Of a stretch of DNA of 64,000 nucleotides, positions 45,467 through 58,400 are shown one piece after another (position 1 is the stretch's first letter; every line of letters starts with the position of its first letter). The notes beneath the pieces were generated by a model. It saw only the letters and a list, made by a program, of their open reading frames with translations. It was not told the DNA's origin and made no database searches. The translations under genes and the position numbers were made by a program. Source of the DNA: Buxus sempervirens (taxonomy: Eukaryota; Streptophyta; Magnoliopsida; Buxales; Buxaceae); contig OX387182.1 in the NCBI GenBank assembly GCA_947561395.2, positions 54,273,283 to 54,337,282 on the forward strand, given 5' to 3'.

Positions 45467-48400
45467 ATGGCACCAAGCGGGGAAGGAGTTCGCAATAGAT
45501 GTAGTCCTCAACGACTGCTAAAAATTATCGAAAGGTTGAACGAGTCCCAGAGGCTAGCTGTTAGAGAAATTGGGCTGGGAAGCCTTCTTGATATGACAAT
45601 TAAACACTGTTATAAGGGCAACATTGTGTCCTTATTGGCTTCATTTGATCCCGAAAAATGTTGCCTTGAAGTAAGTGGAAGGACGTTTGATATATCACCT
45701 CCTGATGTTCAGCGGATATTGGGGGTGACCTCTGCCGGGGAGACTATAGAAATCGATGAGGTGGAAAACGACCTCACAGAATTAAAGAAAATGTATTGTG
45801 ATGGTAAGGGTAAGATACCTTTAGGAGAGCTGGAGAGAAGACTGCGAGAGAAGGAGACGGCGGATGAAGATTTTTTGAGGCTTTTTGTATTGCTTGCATT
45901 GGGCTCATTTTTATGCCCGCAAGCTAAGCCGGAGGCCAGCACAAAGTTTTTAAATCTTGTAATGGATATGGAGGGACTCCGTACCCTCAACTGGTCGAAG
46001 TTGGTTCTTGATTGGCTGATTGCCGCAATCCGCCGATACAAGGAGAAGCACCAAATATATGTCGGTGGTTGTTTGGTTTTTCTAAAGGTAAATTATTGTT
46101 ATACACACATTTCATATATTTGGTATGCTTAAATTGTAATGGAAAAATGTTTACTCAATCGCAGATGTTTTATTATGAATGTTTACGCATGGATGGGAGT
46201 GCGATAGAGTTGGATGCAACAGCTCCTCTCATCACCATGTGGAATGATGAGGATGTGTTGGAGAGGGAGAAAGAAGGAAAGGAAAAGGACATGAAAACTC
46301 CGGAAAATATTGAATATGAAAATGTTCCGGAGTCCGATAAATCAAAGGGGAGGAAGAAGGTATATTGTATTGTATTGTATTTATATTTTCGAATAGGGGG
46401 TACTCAATATCAATATTCATTATACGTACATGGACATAAATTTTACTTGATTGTGTGTTTTAGCAGGATAAACTGAGGGCAGCGATAAAGAAGCTAACAA
46501 AGGTAGTTGCTGCCCTTCAGCGTGAGGTAGCCGAATCCCCAAGATTGAAGGCTTTGGAGAAGGAGGTAATGGAAATCGGTTTTTGTCATTATTCATTATA
46601 AGTTCCAGATCTTATAGAAATGCAAATGTTTGTGGCTTGATTTGTTTAGGTGGAGAGATTGAAGTTGATGATAAGCAATCTTGAAGCAGGGCAAGCTGAA
46701 TTAATAGAGATGGTTCTCGAGCTTGTTGGATATGCTCGTGACTACCGAAGCTACCCTGCCCCTGAATGTCCACGTGAACCATTTGAGGTTCCAATGAACG
46801 TTGCTTCTGCACCGGAGGGCCCTTGCCCGGTGTCGCCGATGGAAGATACTGAACCTAGGGCGGAATGTATCCCGGATCCAACAGCGGGAGAATATGAAGG
46901 GTCAATCGTTCCATTTCAACCCGTTGAGGCTCCGAGATTGGAACGAATGAAGATGCCCGGCAAGGCAAAAAGGAGTCCTTTTACAACCATCACCGGGGAG
47001 AAAAAGAAGAGGGCCAGAAAGAGTAAGCAACCGCTCGATACCGAGAGGCCAACGCAAACGGTAAGTAGTATATAATTGGATGTCTAACTGCATGTCAACC
47101 ATTCATGTAAAACTTTACTATAGTAGATTGAAGAGCAAAATTGTTGATGTAATGATCGTGTGACCTACATGAAATATATATCAGGTACCATCTAACGATG
47201 AGGAACGTGCGGAGGCTAGGTTGTTGCTGGATCTGAACATTGCAGATCCGGCCATACAGCCATTGGTATGTTTGTTCTCAGTTTTTCTAAAGGAATTGTT
47301 TTTTGTTTTTCGGTTAGAATTAGGTTGACAGCCATATATTCATTTTTTGGAATTTTTAATAAACTTGTAGGCAAGCGAACCAGTGGATGCATCTTCTAGT
47401 AGGACTCCGGTGGATGCTGGAAGCGCGGTCTGCAACTATGCATTCCGTGAGGACCTCGATCCAGAGTACGTACTTTCGCATATTTATGTTTGACGCATTG
47501 TTTCTTTGTAAATTGTTGCGTATGGTTTGACTGTTTCTTTTGTGGGATATATATGTAGCGAGGTTTTGGTGAGATTCTTCGATGTCTTCATTGCCCGCAG
47601 TGAGTTCGAATTTTTGAAGCCTGAGAAATGGGTTACCAACTGGGTAGGAGTCTAACAACCTAAGTATCTTGTCTGATCGCATAAATATTTGGATTCTTAG
47701 ATTTTATTTTTTTCTATGTAGATCTTGGATTGCTACATGCGGATGCTGAATTTCCAGGAAGAGCAGGTTGGAGGCCCATGTTACTTCTTCCTGTCAGATA
47801 TTGGGGTAATTATTACGACATTCTTCAAAATCATTTGACACTGTCTATAATACTCCTGTTGAACTTATATTATAACTTTTCAGACTTTTTGCGCGGTAGA
47901 AGAAAACCGAGAACTTGCCAGACTTAATGATCAATTTGATCCATCGTACCTACTGAATATGGTGAACTACAAATTGGTAAGCTTAACTCACCATTGTTGC
48001 TGGGATCTTTTAATAGGGTAGGGCTAATAAATATGTTTGTATGCAGTTGTTTTCCCAATATTGGAGAAAGAACATTGGTACATGTGTGTTGTTGACATGA
48101 ATAAGAAGAAAGTATTTTTTTTGAACTCGATGAAGGTATGGAGAACCCGCGAAGTTCTCATTGGGGTGGTAAGTGATCAGCGTAATAATTTCTTGTGTCA
48201 CTAATGTTGTTATTAAGTATCAATTTTTATATTTCAGCTAAAAGCAGTAGATATTATATGCTCCTGGCAATGGGAAAAGGAAGTTTTAGTAATCAAATTT
48301 CCAAGGACGAAAGCAGAGACTCTTAAGCTTCCTCGGCAAGGCAACCCGTACGTTTTCCACCTATACTTTCTTTTCTATCCTTACTACGATATGATATTAA

Positions 48401-48691
48401 TAGCATTAACTTGTAATCGCATCTTTTGTAGCCATGACTGTGGAATCTTCGCCATGAAGTTCGCCGCTTACTGGAGAGGAGAACTTTCTCCTCGATTCAC
48501 GCAGGTACGCTACAACTCCTAACCTATCCAATTGTGTTTTCAAAAGCTCCAAATGATCACATTATTAATATAGTTTTGTTATTCTTGAATAGAATGATAT
48601 TCCGGCCTTCAGAAGAAGCATTGTGAGTGAGATGATCCTCCATGAAGAAAACACGGTGAAGGATGATATCGTGAAGAAGAGTTCTACCTAG
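45467..48691 (+). CDS. Ulp1/C48 SUMO-protease-like protein of a plant DNA transposon, 13 exons
   Basis: Proposed exons: 45467-46087, 46165-46359, 46467-46565, 46650-47060, 47185-47265, 47371-47465, 47559-47643, 47722-47805, 47884-47976, about 48047-48168, 48238-48347, 48432-48504, 48593-48691. All have GT-AG borders, and phases agree except into exon 10. The N-terminal part (IGLGSLLDM, LEVSGRTFDI, GGCLVFLK) is of the type found before Ulp1 domains in plant MULEs. The middle is a charged coiled coil plus a low-complexity linker with KKKRARKSK. The C-terminal domain has the C48 His (EKEHWYMCVVD), an Asn where the family has Asp (FFLNSMK), and Gln/Cys in RQGNPHDCGIF. Entry to exon 10 is two bases out of frame unless a later AG (before AAAGAACAT) is used. 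Likely nuclear; target unknown. Confidence 0.7.
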
Positions 48692-49395
48692 GGGGAGAGT
48701 TCGATGTATTAACATTTTTATCATGCATCAAACTAAAATTTTAATTTTTGGGGAATCTGTATGTATTTATTTGAGAACAAGGATGTTCCTGATATGAATG
48801 CTGTAGCTGAATCAAGCATTCACTTGGATTTTACTTTTATAGCATGTTTAGTTTTATATGATGTTTCACTATCAGATATTTGTAAAGTACTGTGTATATA
48901 GGACATTGTATCCATTGAATAAAAGCTTGGTTATTTTGATTGCTTAAGTTCTGCCACAGATTCGTCAAACTCATTGATCGTAAATTAATACGTAATATAA
49001 GCTGATTTGGGGGATACGTAGGCACGTTTGGAAGGGTATCTCAAGATTAATATGTAATATAAGCTGACTTTTTTTGCATTCCCCGTCTTCCCACAGCCTT
49101 CGCTGCAGATTTTAATCATTTCGTATAATACCTTAGTCTTATAGGTGGAAGTTCATTACCATAGGCTAATATAACCAGCACCTTGGACTGGTTGTTTTGC
49201 ATGTACACGCATTACGACATGCTAGACCCAATGTGTGTGTATTGGGGAGATAGAGGAATATGACAAATGAAAGCTGAGAGCAAACAATATTTGCTTTGCA
49301 TGCACGTATCGCAACGTTTTACAGGCACATAAGTAAAAAAAGATGGTCAAATTAGATGCATTCGATACTCAAATCACATGAAAAGAGGTTCAAGA
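48692..49395. other. Convergent 3' spacer between protease-like and transposon-protein genes
   Basis: AT-rich DNA, with AATAAAAGC near 48919 as a possible polyadenylation signal for the + gene. A direct repeat (TAATATAAGCTGA at about 48994 and 49059) is present. No gene is seen. Confidence 0.5.
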
Positions 49396-51132
49396 CTATG
49401 GGGCAGGCCCTGCTGGATCAGGAACTTTGTGTGCAGGCTCAAGGGATTCAAGCAACAAATGTTCATCTCGAATGTACTCCGCATCACTTGGAGGAATCTG
49501 GTCTCCAACGACACCTTGAGAAGCTGCATCGACAACTGTCCTCTGTTCTCCCCTGTCCCTATGCACCCTATGAAGCTCCTGATTTTCCAACTCAAAGTGC
49601 TTCATGGCCCGGCTGTAGTCTTGTTGCATCTCCCGATATATCTCGTTCAGCCTGGTCTGCTTCTCATGCACTGCTTTTAGTGTGTCATCAGCATTCCATA
49701 CTGTTGTCCTCACCCAATTCAACTTGGTGTCAATTTGTGCAAACTTCGGCTTAATCAGTTCTCGTACGTCCTTTTTCATAGAGTAGGTGTCACCTTCTAT
49801 GTTCTCAAGAAGATGTTCCATCTTAGCAACGTGGCGATCAGTTTCATGCTTGTATGCAAGCTGACCATTGTACAATTGTTTTATCTGCTGCTTCATCGTG
49901 TCCTGGTTCTCAAGAAGTAGCTTGGTTTGATTCATCAACTCACATTGCATGCCCATAACCTGTGAAAGGATTGATGCGAGTCCACGAGGAAATTGGGAAG
50001 AAGTTGTTTGGTCTATAGGAGCAGCAGCAGGAGCAGGCGCCGATGAGGATGGAATATCAGGTTCCACAGGTTGTTCATGTGTAGCAGACTCCGGGAGAGG
50101 AAGATCATGCTCATATCCTATAGAAACATTGGGGGGAGGAGATGGAGGAGCAGGAGCATCTTCACCAGCAGGGGGAGGAGATGGAGGAGATGGAGGAGCA
50201 GGAGCATCTTCACCAGCAGGGGGAGGAGATGGAGGAGCAGGAGCATGGACCCCTGGAACAGGGGGAGGGGGTGGAGGAGGAGGATGAGACTTGTTGTATT
50301 GCCCCTTGGACTTATTATATGTTGCAGTACTGATAGGAGGAAGGGAAGCAAGTAACTCATACTCAGGGAAGTCAATTTGATGCATCTTGACTATCTTTGC
50401 AATGGCACACCTGAGAGGAAGTCCAACCCTATGTTTGGGATCGAGAAAACAGTCAAGCATAAATGAAATCATGATGCTAGCAACATCAATTGAATGCCTC
50501 TTGACCAATGCATAAAGCAAGAGTGCTCTCATAGGAGGCACAGTTGATCTGTGACTCACCGGCGCAAGGTTAGAGCATTGGATTTTGTATATGAATGAGG
50601 TGTCAAATGTAAACTTGGAGGAATCCAGAGGTTTGCCCTCATAGTCCCCCTCCCCCTCAGTTGTCAGTAAAAATGCAGCCACTTCATTGAGCAAAGGTTG
50701 TAAAGGAGCATCAACATACGGGAATTCAGGATTTTCAACTCTCGGAATACCTAGGGCCCCAGCGATGGTATCAGAATCTACATGGATGGGCTGCCTTCTG
50801 AGAGAGGTATCGAAGGATGCGGGACCGTCTGTGATGTTGTGGATGTTTGAATAGAATTCATATACTAGGTGGTGGGATGGGAGCAGGAAGTTGGTGAAGA
50901 GGTTATCCCATCCTCTCCTGGTAAATGCTGCACAAATAGACTCGGGGAAGTCTTCTAGAATAACATCTCTTTCAAGCAAGATTTGTCTGTGGGTGATATT
51001 ATTCTCGTAGATCTTCTTGGCCCTCCGATTGATGAAGATTGAATTATCAAATGAATCAGTCCTGGGTTTCTTATTGGCTTTCCTGGAGGATGTCTTAGGT
51101 TTAGAAGATGAGGCTCTGGTCTTAGGGGCCAT
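49396..51132 (-). CDS. Plant transposon-associated protein (PF20167-like), intact, 578 codons
   Basis: A single uninterrupted frame runs from ATG at 51132. The first 70 residues are basic (nuclear-signal-like RKANKKPR). RGWDNLF at 73-79 and LVYEFYSNI at 89-97 match the hallmark of the 'putative plant transposon protein' family, followed by LGIP, RALLLYALVKR and LPLRCAIAKIV blocks. Residues about 283-350 are a proline-rich tract built from repeated PPSPPPAGEDAPA units, a coding minisatellite at 50140-50265. The rest (about 375-550) is helical and glutamine/charge-rich, probably a coiled coil. It is convergent with the protease-like gene and divergent from the gene at 59149. Function of the family is unknown; an accessory role in transposition is inference. 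Confidence 0.82.
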   Translation of the reverse strand: MAPKTRASSSKPKTSSRKANKKPRTDSFDNSIFINRRAKKIYENNITHRQILLERDVILEDFPESICAAFTRRGWDNLFTNFLLPSHHLVYEFYSNIHNITDGPASFDTSLRRQPIHVDSDTIAGALGIPRVENPEFPYVDAPLQPLLNEVAAFLLTTEGEGDYEGKPLDSSKFTFDTSFIYKIQCSNLAPVSHRSTVPPMRALLLYALVKRHSIDVASIMISFMLDCFLDPKHRVGLPLRCAIAKIVKMHQIDFPEYELLASLPPISTATYNKSKGQYNKSHPPPPPPPPVPGVHAPAPPSPPPAGEDAPAPPSPPSPPPAGEDAPAPPSPPPNVSIGYEHDLPLPESATHEQPVEPDIPSSSAPAPAAAPIDQTTSSQFPRGLASILSQVMGMQCELMNQTKLLLENQDTMKQQIKQLYNGQLAYKHETDRHVAKMEHLLENIEGDTYSMKKDVRELIKPKFAQIDTKLNWVRTTVWNADDTLKAVHEKQTRLNEIYREMQQDYSRAMKHFELENQELHRVHRDRGEQRTVVDAASQGVVGDQIPPSDAEYIRDEHLLLESLEPAHKVPDPAGPAP

Positions 51133-51840
51133 CTAAGAGTTCAGAAGAAGAGAGGAAGAAAAATAAATATGCACAAAACAACACAGAGCAAACGATAATG
51201 TTAGACACAGAAAATATGAGTGCTACCGAATGAAAATATTATAGAATGTGAATAATATGAATAATTGTGTGGAAAAAAACCCACTCCCTATATACATAAA
51301 AAAAAACCCCAACACTTGAGGAAAAAGTGCAGGCGTTATTCACGCGTTAGGGAGATAACAATAGGGATGTGTACTTGTCAAAGGCTTAAAGGAAAAGTGA
51401 ATAGTAACTTGATTGCAACCGATAATATAAACCATTCCGACAAAGATAAAGCAAAATGTACCTCTTCAAGACATTAGAATAAACACATAGATCGGAAACC
51501 CTAAATGAACAAATTAATACCCTAATCGTAACATATAAAATCAAAGCAGTAAAGTTCGTAAAGCATCTCGTACGTCCTTCGAACCAGAAATATAGGCTTT
51601 GGAACTCTTCCAGAAGAGAATAAAGTGGTACCCACCCTGAGAAGACTTTATCGTAATGAAGATGAAGCACTTCGGATGGCTTTGATTGCGCGCTTTGATT
51701 CACATGGACGAAATAACGCGCCAGACCTGTTTCTTTGTAAATATAGGCAAACGCGCGGACGCACGCGCCCAGCACGAGCGCGCGTTGATATTAAATATGT
51801 GTAAAAACATAGGGAATTTCTAAAAGTGTACCTTCGGTTT
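51133..51840 (-). promoter_or_regulatory. 5' flank of the intact transposon-protein gene
   Basis: A TATATA lies at 51289-51294, 157 bases upstream of the ATG on the minus strand, and could be the TATA box. Further upstream, at 51750-51790, ACGCGCG-type words cluster, including an exact CACGCGC at 51763-51769. The large repeat array starts directly beyond. No gene is seen here. Confidence 0.4.
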
Positions 51841-54800
51841 ATGTTTGGGGTACCTCAGGCAAAATGTGGGGATACCTCATGCAAAAAATTTGGGGTACCC
51901 ACACCCAAAGCGAACGTCCGAGCGTTCACGAGAGGGTGCGCGCGTTGATATTAAATATGTGTCGTACCTAGGGCCTCTTAACTTTTTTAAAGGATCCAAC
52001 GGATTTTTAAAGTGTCCCTTCGGTTTTTTAAAGGGAACCTTCGGCACAAGTACGAAGCAAAGTACATACAAGGTACCCCAAATATTACGTGGGTACCCAA
52101 GCAATAACATGAAGGTACCCCATACGTAAGGCGAAGGTACCCAATATAAGGAATCACTAAGACGCGTTAACGCGTGGACGTTAAAGTCCAACACGCGCAC
52201 GTTAAAGCTATAAATCGACAGTTGTCTTCTTCGGCCAGAACGTTCGCGCGTTAGACATTAACGTCCGCTCATTGAAGTCTGTCCCTTATCCTTCTAGGGG
52301 TACCTTCGCCTTAAGGTTGGGGTACCTTCGTATTTTCTCACGGGGTACCTTAGTTTTAATTGGGGTACTTGTGGCCTACGCTAATGTATGCGTCTGTGTA
52401 TGTACGTACATACATGTGTACACATACATACAAACAAGCCGATACACAAGTACGCAGGTATACATGTGTTTGCGTGTGTACATGTACATGTACACACGCA
52501 TATGTTCTTGTACGTGTATATCTACACACATGTGTACACATGTACACACATGTCTATATCTGTTCAAATGCATGTAAATGTACATGTATGTGTAGAAACG
52601 TACACACATGTACATGTGTGCACATATTTACATGTGTAAGTGTGTACACATGAGTGCACACACATGTACATGTGTGCACATCTACACATGTGTACATGTG
52701 TACACAGATGACAATGTGCATGTCTACATTTGTAAGGTACATCAGCAAATAAGCCAGAGGTGCCCCCAAATGATAACTTAAGGTAGGCACAAATACGAAG
52801 CAACGTATGTACAAGGTACCCCAAATAAAACGTGGGTACCCAAGCAATAACATGAAGGTACCCCATACGTAAGGCGAAGGTACCTAATATAAGGAATCAC
52901 TAAGACGCGTTAACGCGCGAACGTTAAAGTCCAACGCGCGTGCGTTAAAGCTATAAATCGACAGTTTTCTTCTTCGGCCAGAACGTTCGCGCGTTAGACA
53001 TTAACGTCCGCTCGTTGAAGTCTGTCCCTTATCCTTCTAGGGGTACCTTCGCCTTAAGGTTGGGGTACCTTCGTATTTTCTCACGGGGTACCTTAGTTTT
53101 AATTGGGGTACCTGTGGCCTACGCTAATGTATGCGACTGTGTATGTACGTACATACATGTGTACACATACATACAAACAAGCCGATACACAAGTACGCAG
53201 GTATACATGTGTTTGCGTGTGTACATGTACATGTACACACATGTGTACACATGTACACACATGTCTACATCTGTTCAAATGCATGTAAATGTACATGTAT
53301 GTGTACAAACATACACACATGTACATGTGTGCACATATTTACATGTGTAAGTGTGTACACATGAGTGCACACACATGTACATGTGTGCACATCTACACAT
53401 GTGTACATGTGTACACAGATGACAATGTGCATGTGTACATTTGTAAGGTACATCAGCAAATAAGCCAAAGGTGCCCCCAAATGATAACTTAAGGTAGGCA
53501 CAAATACGAAGCAACGTATGTACAAGGTACCCCAAATAACACGTGGGTACCCAAGCAATAACATGAAGGTACCCCATACGTAAGGCGAAGGTACCCAATA
53601 TAAGGAATCACTAAGACGCGTTAACGCGCGAACGTTAAAGTCCAACGCGCGTGCGTTAAAGCTATAAATCGACAGTTGTCTTCTTCGGCCAGAACGTTCG
53701 CGCGTTAGACATTAACGTCCGCTCGTTGAAGTCTGTCCCTTATCCTTCTAGGGGTAGTTTCGCCTTAAGGTTGGGTACCTTCGTATTTTCTCACGGGGTA
53801 CCTTCGTTTGTATTGGGGTACCTGTGGCCTACCCTAATTTATGCGTCTATGCATGTACGTACATACATGTGTACACATGTATAAAACCAAGCCGATACAC
53901 ATCAAAAATTGTACTTACATGTGAGCACACATGTGTGTGCGTGGGTACATCTACATGTACACAAGTACATGTTCTTGTACGCGGACATGTACAGACATGT
54001 GTACACATGTACACACATGTCTGTACATGTACATAGATGTACATGTACACGTATGTGTACAAATGTACTCATATGTTCACATGTGTACATGTGTAAACAT
54101 GTATGTACATGTACATGTGTACACACATGTACCTGTGTACACACATGTACATGTTTACACCTGTACACACACGGTCACATGTTTACACACATATACATGT
54201 GTGCACATACACATGTGTACATGTCTACCCATATATACATGTACATGTTTACTCATATACACATGTGTACATGTGTGTGCACGCATATATACATGTACAT
54301 GTGTACACATATACACGTGTACATATGTAAACATGTACATGTGTACATGTCTACTCATAAACATGTGTACATGTGTACGCATATACACGTGTACATATGT
54401 AAACATGTACACATGTACATGTGTACATGTTTACTCATATACACATGTGTACATGTCTACGCATATATACATGAACATGTGTACACATGTACACATGTAC
54501 ACACATGTGTACAAACACGTGCATATGTAAAGGTTCACGTACACATGTTTGTGCACAAGTACATGTGTACACGTGTACATGGCTCAGGTACCCAAGAAAT
54601 AAGACCATGGCACCCATCAAATAATTCTAAGGTACATCAGAAAATAAGCCAAAGGTGCCCCCCAATTATGCCTTACGTTAGCCACAATTAAGAAGCCAGG
54701 TACTGAATGGGTACCCCACATAACACGTAGGTACCTAACAAATAATATGAAGATACCCGATATGAAAGGCGAAGGTACCCGGTAAAAGGAACTACCAAGA

Positions 54801-54880
54801 AACGTATACGCGCGGACGTTAGAGTCCAACGCGCGAACGTTTAAATTATAAAACAAGATAACGCGCGAGCGTTTAGAAGA
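51841..54880 (+). repeat. Left arm of palindromic array: about four direct units
   Basis: The unit core (GGAATCACTAAGACGCGTT, then pairs of ACGCGCG...AACGTT words, then CTGTCCCTTATCCTTC and GGTACC-spaced sequence) begins at about 52149, 52893, 53603 and, diverged, 54787. The first two spacings are 744 and 710 bp; the third is 1,184 bp because its simple-sequence tract is expanded. Between cores lie tracts of TGTACA/ACATGTG words (52385-52735, 53120-53450, 53840-54580). Short frames rich in Cys, His, Thr and Tyr in these tracts are products of the repeat. Confidence 0.92.
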
Positions 54881-55080
54881 ACATCCGCTCCTTAATGTTC
54901 TTTACGCAGAGCATTTACTGAGGTACCTTCGGTTTAATGCGGTGTACCCCAATCTTCCTTGGGGAGTACCTGAATTTTACGTGGGGTACCCATATTTGAT
55001 TTTGTTACTTTTTTTCATGGGGACAACTAAACGCTTGTATGGGGGTACAATGGGCTGATCTGGGGGATAACCCAGATGCA
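54881..55080. other. Centre of the palindromic array
   Basis: About 200 bases separate the two arms. Three GGTACC-type words are present, but this part is not matched in the units. The inverted copies start beyond it. Confidence 0.6.
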
Positions 55081-58000
55081 AACAGGATGGTACCCTGCTT
55101 TATAGATACACGTGTACACCTGTGTACACATACACATTGTCATCTGTGTACACATGTACACCTGTGTTTATGCGCACACATGTACATGTGTGTACACATG
55201 TACACACTTACACATGTAAATATGAGCACACATGTACATGTGTGTACATTTGTACATTTGCACACATGTAAGTACATTTTTTGATCTGTATCGGCCTGCT
55301 TGTATGTATATGTACATGCACGTACAAGAACATATGCGTGTGTACATGTACATGTACACGCAAACACATGTATACCTGCGTACTTGTGTATCGGCTTGCT
55401 TATATGTATGTGTACACATGTATGTATGTACATACACAGACGCATACATTAGCGTAGGCCACAGGTACCCCAATTTAAACAAAGGTACCCCGTGAGAAAA
55501 TACGAAGATACACCAACCTTAAGGCGAAGGTACCCCTAGAAGAAGAAGGGACAGACTTCAACGCGCAGACGTTAATGTCTAACGCGCGAACGTTCTGGCC
55601 GAAGAAGACAACTGTCCATTTATAGCTTTAACGCGCGCGCATTGGACTTTAACGTCCACGCGTTAAGGCGTCTTAGTGATTCCTTATATTGGGTACCTTC
55701 GCGTTACGTATGGGGTACCTTCATGTTATTGGTTGGGTACCCGCGTCTTATTTGGGGTACCTTGTACGTACTTTGCTTCGTATTTGTGCCTACCTTAAGT
55801 TATCATTTGGGGGCACCTCTGGCTTATTTGCTGATGTACCTTACAAATGTACACATGCACATTGTCATCTGTGTACACATGTACACATGTGTAGATGTGC
55901 ACACATATACATGTGTGTGCACTCATGTGTACACACTTACACATGTAAATATGTGCACACATGTACATGTGTGTACGTTTCTACACATACATGTACATTT
56001 ACATGCATTTGAACAGATGTAGACATGTGTGTACATATACACGTACAAGAACATATGCGTGTGTACATGTACATGTACACACGCAAACACATGTATACCT
56101 GCGTACTTGTGTATCGGCTTGTTTGTATGTATGTGTACACATGTATGTACGTACATACACAGACGCATACATTAGCGTAGGCCACAGGTACCCCAATTAA
56201 AACAAAGGTACCCCTTGAGAAAAGATGAAGGTACCCCAACCTTAAGGCGAAGGTACCCCTAGAAGGATAAGGGACAGACTTCAACGAGCGGATGTTAATG
56301 TCTAACGCGCGAACGTTCTGGCCGAAGAAGACAACTGTCGATTTATAGCTTTAATGCGCGCGCGTTGGACTTTAACGTCCGCGCGTTAACGCGTCTTAGT
56401 GATTCCTTATATTTGGTACCTTCGCCTTACGTATGGGGTACCTTCATGTTATTGCTTGGGTACCCACGTAATATTTGGGGTACCTTGTACGTACTTTGCT
56501 TCGTACTTGTGTATCGGCTTGGTTTTATACATGTGTACACGTGTATGTACGTACATGCACAGACGCATAAATTAGGGTAGGCCACAGGTACCCCAATTAA
56601 AACGAAGGTACCCCGTGAGAAAATACGAAGGTACCCCAACCTTAAGGAGAAGGTACCCCAAGAAGGATAGGGGACAGGGGTCAACGCGCGGACGTTAATC
56701 GCTAAAGCACGAACGTTCCGGCCGAAGAAGACAACTGTCCATTTATAGCTTTAACGCGCGCGCGTTGGACTTTAATGTCCGCGCGTTAAGGCGTCTTAGT
56801 GATTCCTTATATTGGGTACCTTCGCCTTACATATGGGGTACCATCATGTTATTGCTTGGATACCCACGTGTTATTTGGGGTACCTTGTACGTACTTTGCT
56901 TCGTATTTGTGCCTACCTTAAGTTATCATTTGGGGGCACCTCTAGCTTATTTGCTGATGTACCTTACAAATGTACACATGCACATTGTCATCTGTGTACA
57001 CATGTACACATGTGTAGATGTGCACACATATACATGTGTGTGCACTCATGTGTACACACTTACACATGTAAATATGTGCACACATGTACATGTGTGTACG
57101 TTTCTACACATACATGTACATTTACATGCATTTGAACAGATGTAGACATGTGTGTACATATACACGTACAAGAACATATGCGTGTGTACATGTACATGTA
57201 CACACGCAAACACATGTATACCTGCGTACTTGTGTATCGGCTTGTTTGTATGTATGTGTACACATGTATGTACATACATACACAGACGCATACATTAGCG
57301 TAGGCCACAGGTACCCCAATTAAATAAAAGGTACCCCTTGAGAAAAGACGAAGGTACCCCAACCTTAAGGCGAAGGTACCCCTAGAAGGATAAGGGACAG
57401 ACTTCAACGAGCGGACGTTAATGTCTAACGCGCGAACGTTCTGGCCGAAGAAGACAACGGTCGATTTATAGCTTTAACGCGCGCGCGTTGGACTTTAACG
57501 TCCGCGCAATAACGCGTCTTAGTGATTCCTTATATTGGGTACCTTCGCCTTACGTATGGGGTAACTTCATGTTATTGCTTGGGTACCCACGTAATATTTG
57601 GGGTACCTTGTACGTACTTTGCTTCGTACTTGTGTATCGGCTTGGTTTTATACATGTGTACACATGTATGTACGTACATGCACAGACGCATAAATTAGGG
57701 TAGGCCACAGGTACCCCAATTAAAACGAAGGTACCCCGTGAGAAAATACGAAGGTACCCCAACCTTAAGGCGAAGGTACCCCAAGAAGGATAGGGGACGG
57801 GGTCAACGCGCGGACGTTAATCTCTAACGCGCGAACGTTCCGGCCGAAGATAACAACTGTCCATTTATAGCTTTAACGCGCGCGCGTTGGACTTTAACGT
57901 CCGCTCGTTAACGCGTCTTAGTGATTCCTTATATTGGGTACCTTCATGTTATTGCTTGGGTACCAACGTGTTATTTGGGGTACCTTGTACGTACTTTGCT

Positions 58001-58400
58001 TCGTATTTGTGTATCGACTTGCTTTTATACATGTGTACACATGTATGTACGTACATGCACAGACGCATAAATTAGGGTAGGCCACAGGTACCCCAATTAA
58101 AACGAAGGTACCCCGTGAGAAAATACGAAGGTACCCCTAGAAGGATAAGGGACAGACTTCAACGCGCGGACGTTAATGTCTAACGAGCGAACGTTCCGGC
58201 CGAAGAAAACAACTGTCGATTTATAGCTTTAACGCGCGCGCGTTGGACTTTAACGTCCGCGCGTTAACGCGTCTTAGTGATTCCTTATATTGGGTACCTT
58301 CACCTTACGTATGGGTTACCTTCATGTTATTGCTTGGGTACCCACGTGTTATTTGGGGTACCTTGTACGTACGTTGCTTCGTATTTGTGCGTACCTTTTA
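55081..58400 (-). repeat. Right arm of palindromic array: six inverted units with higher-order period
   Basis: The same unit occurs in complement. Its core marker (GCGTCTTAGTGATTCC) lies at about 55670, 56393, 56792, 57513, 57912 and 58268. The spacings are about 721, 399, 721, 399 and 356 bp: long units hold a tract of TGTACA/CATGTG words and short units have lost most of it. A long-plus-short pair thus repeats as a 1.12-kb higher-order unit. Copies are nearly identical by eye, which suggests recent amplification. With 51841-54880 it forms a palindrome of about 6.5 kb. Confidence 0.92.

Noticed and set aside
52272-58075. Many overlapping open frames on both strands with Cys/His/Thr/Tyr-rich products, up to 260 codons
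   Set aside because: They are translations of the TGTACA/ACATGTG repeat, open in several frames at once with the same amino-acid words. There is no start context, domain or homologue.
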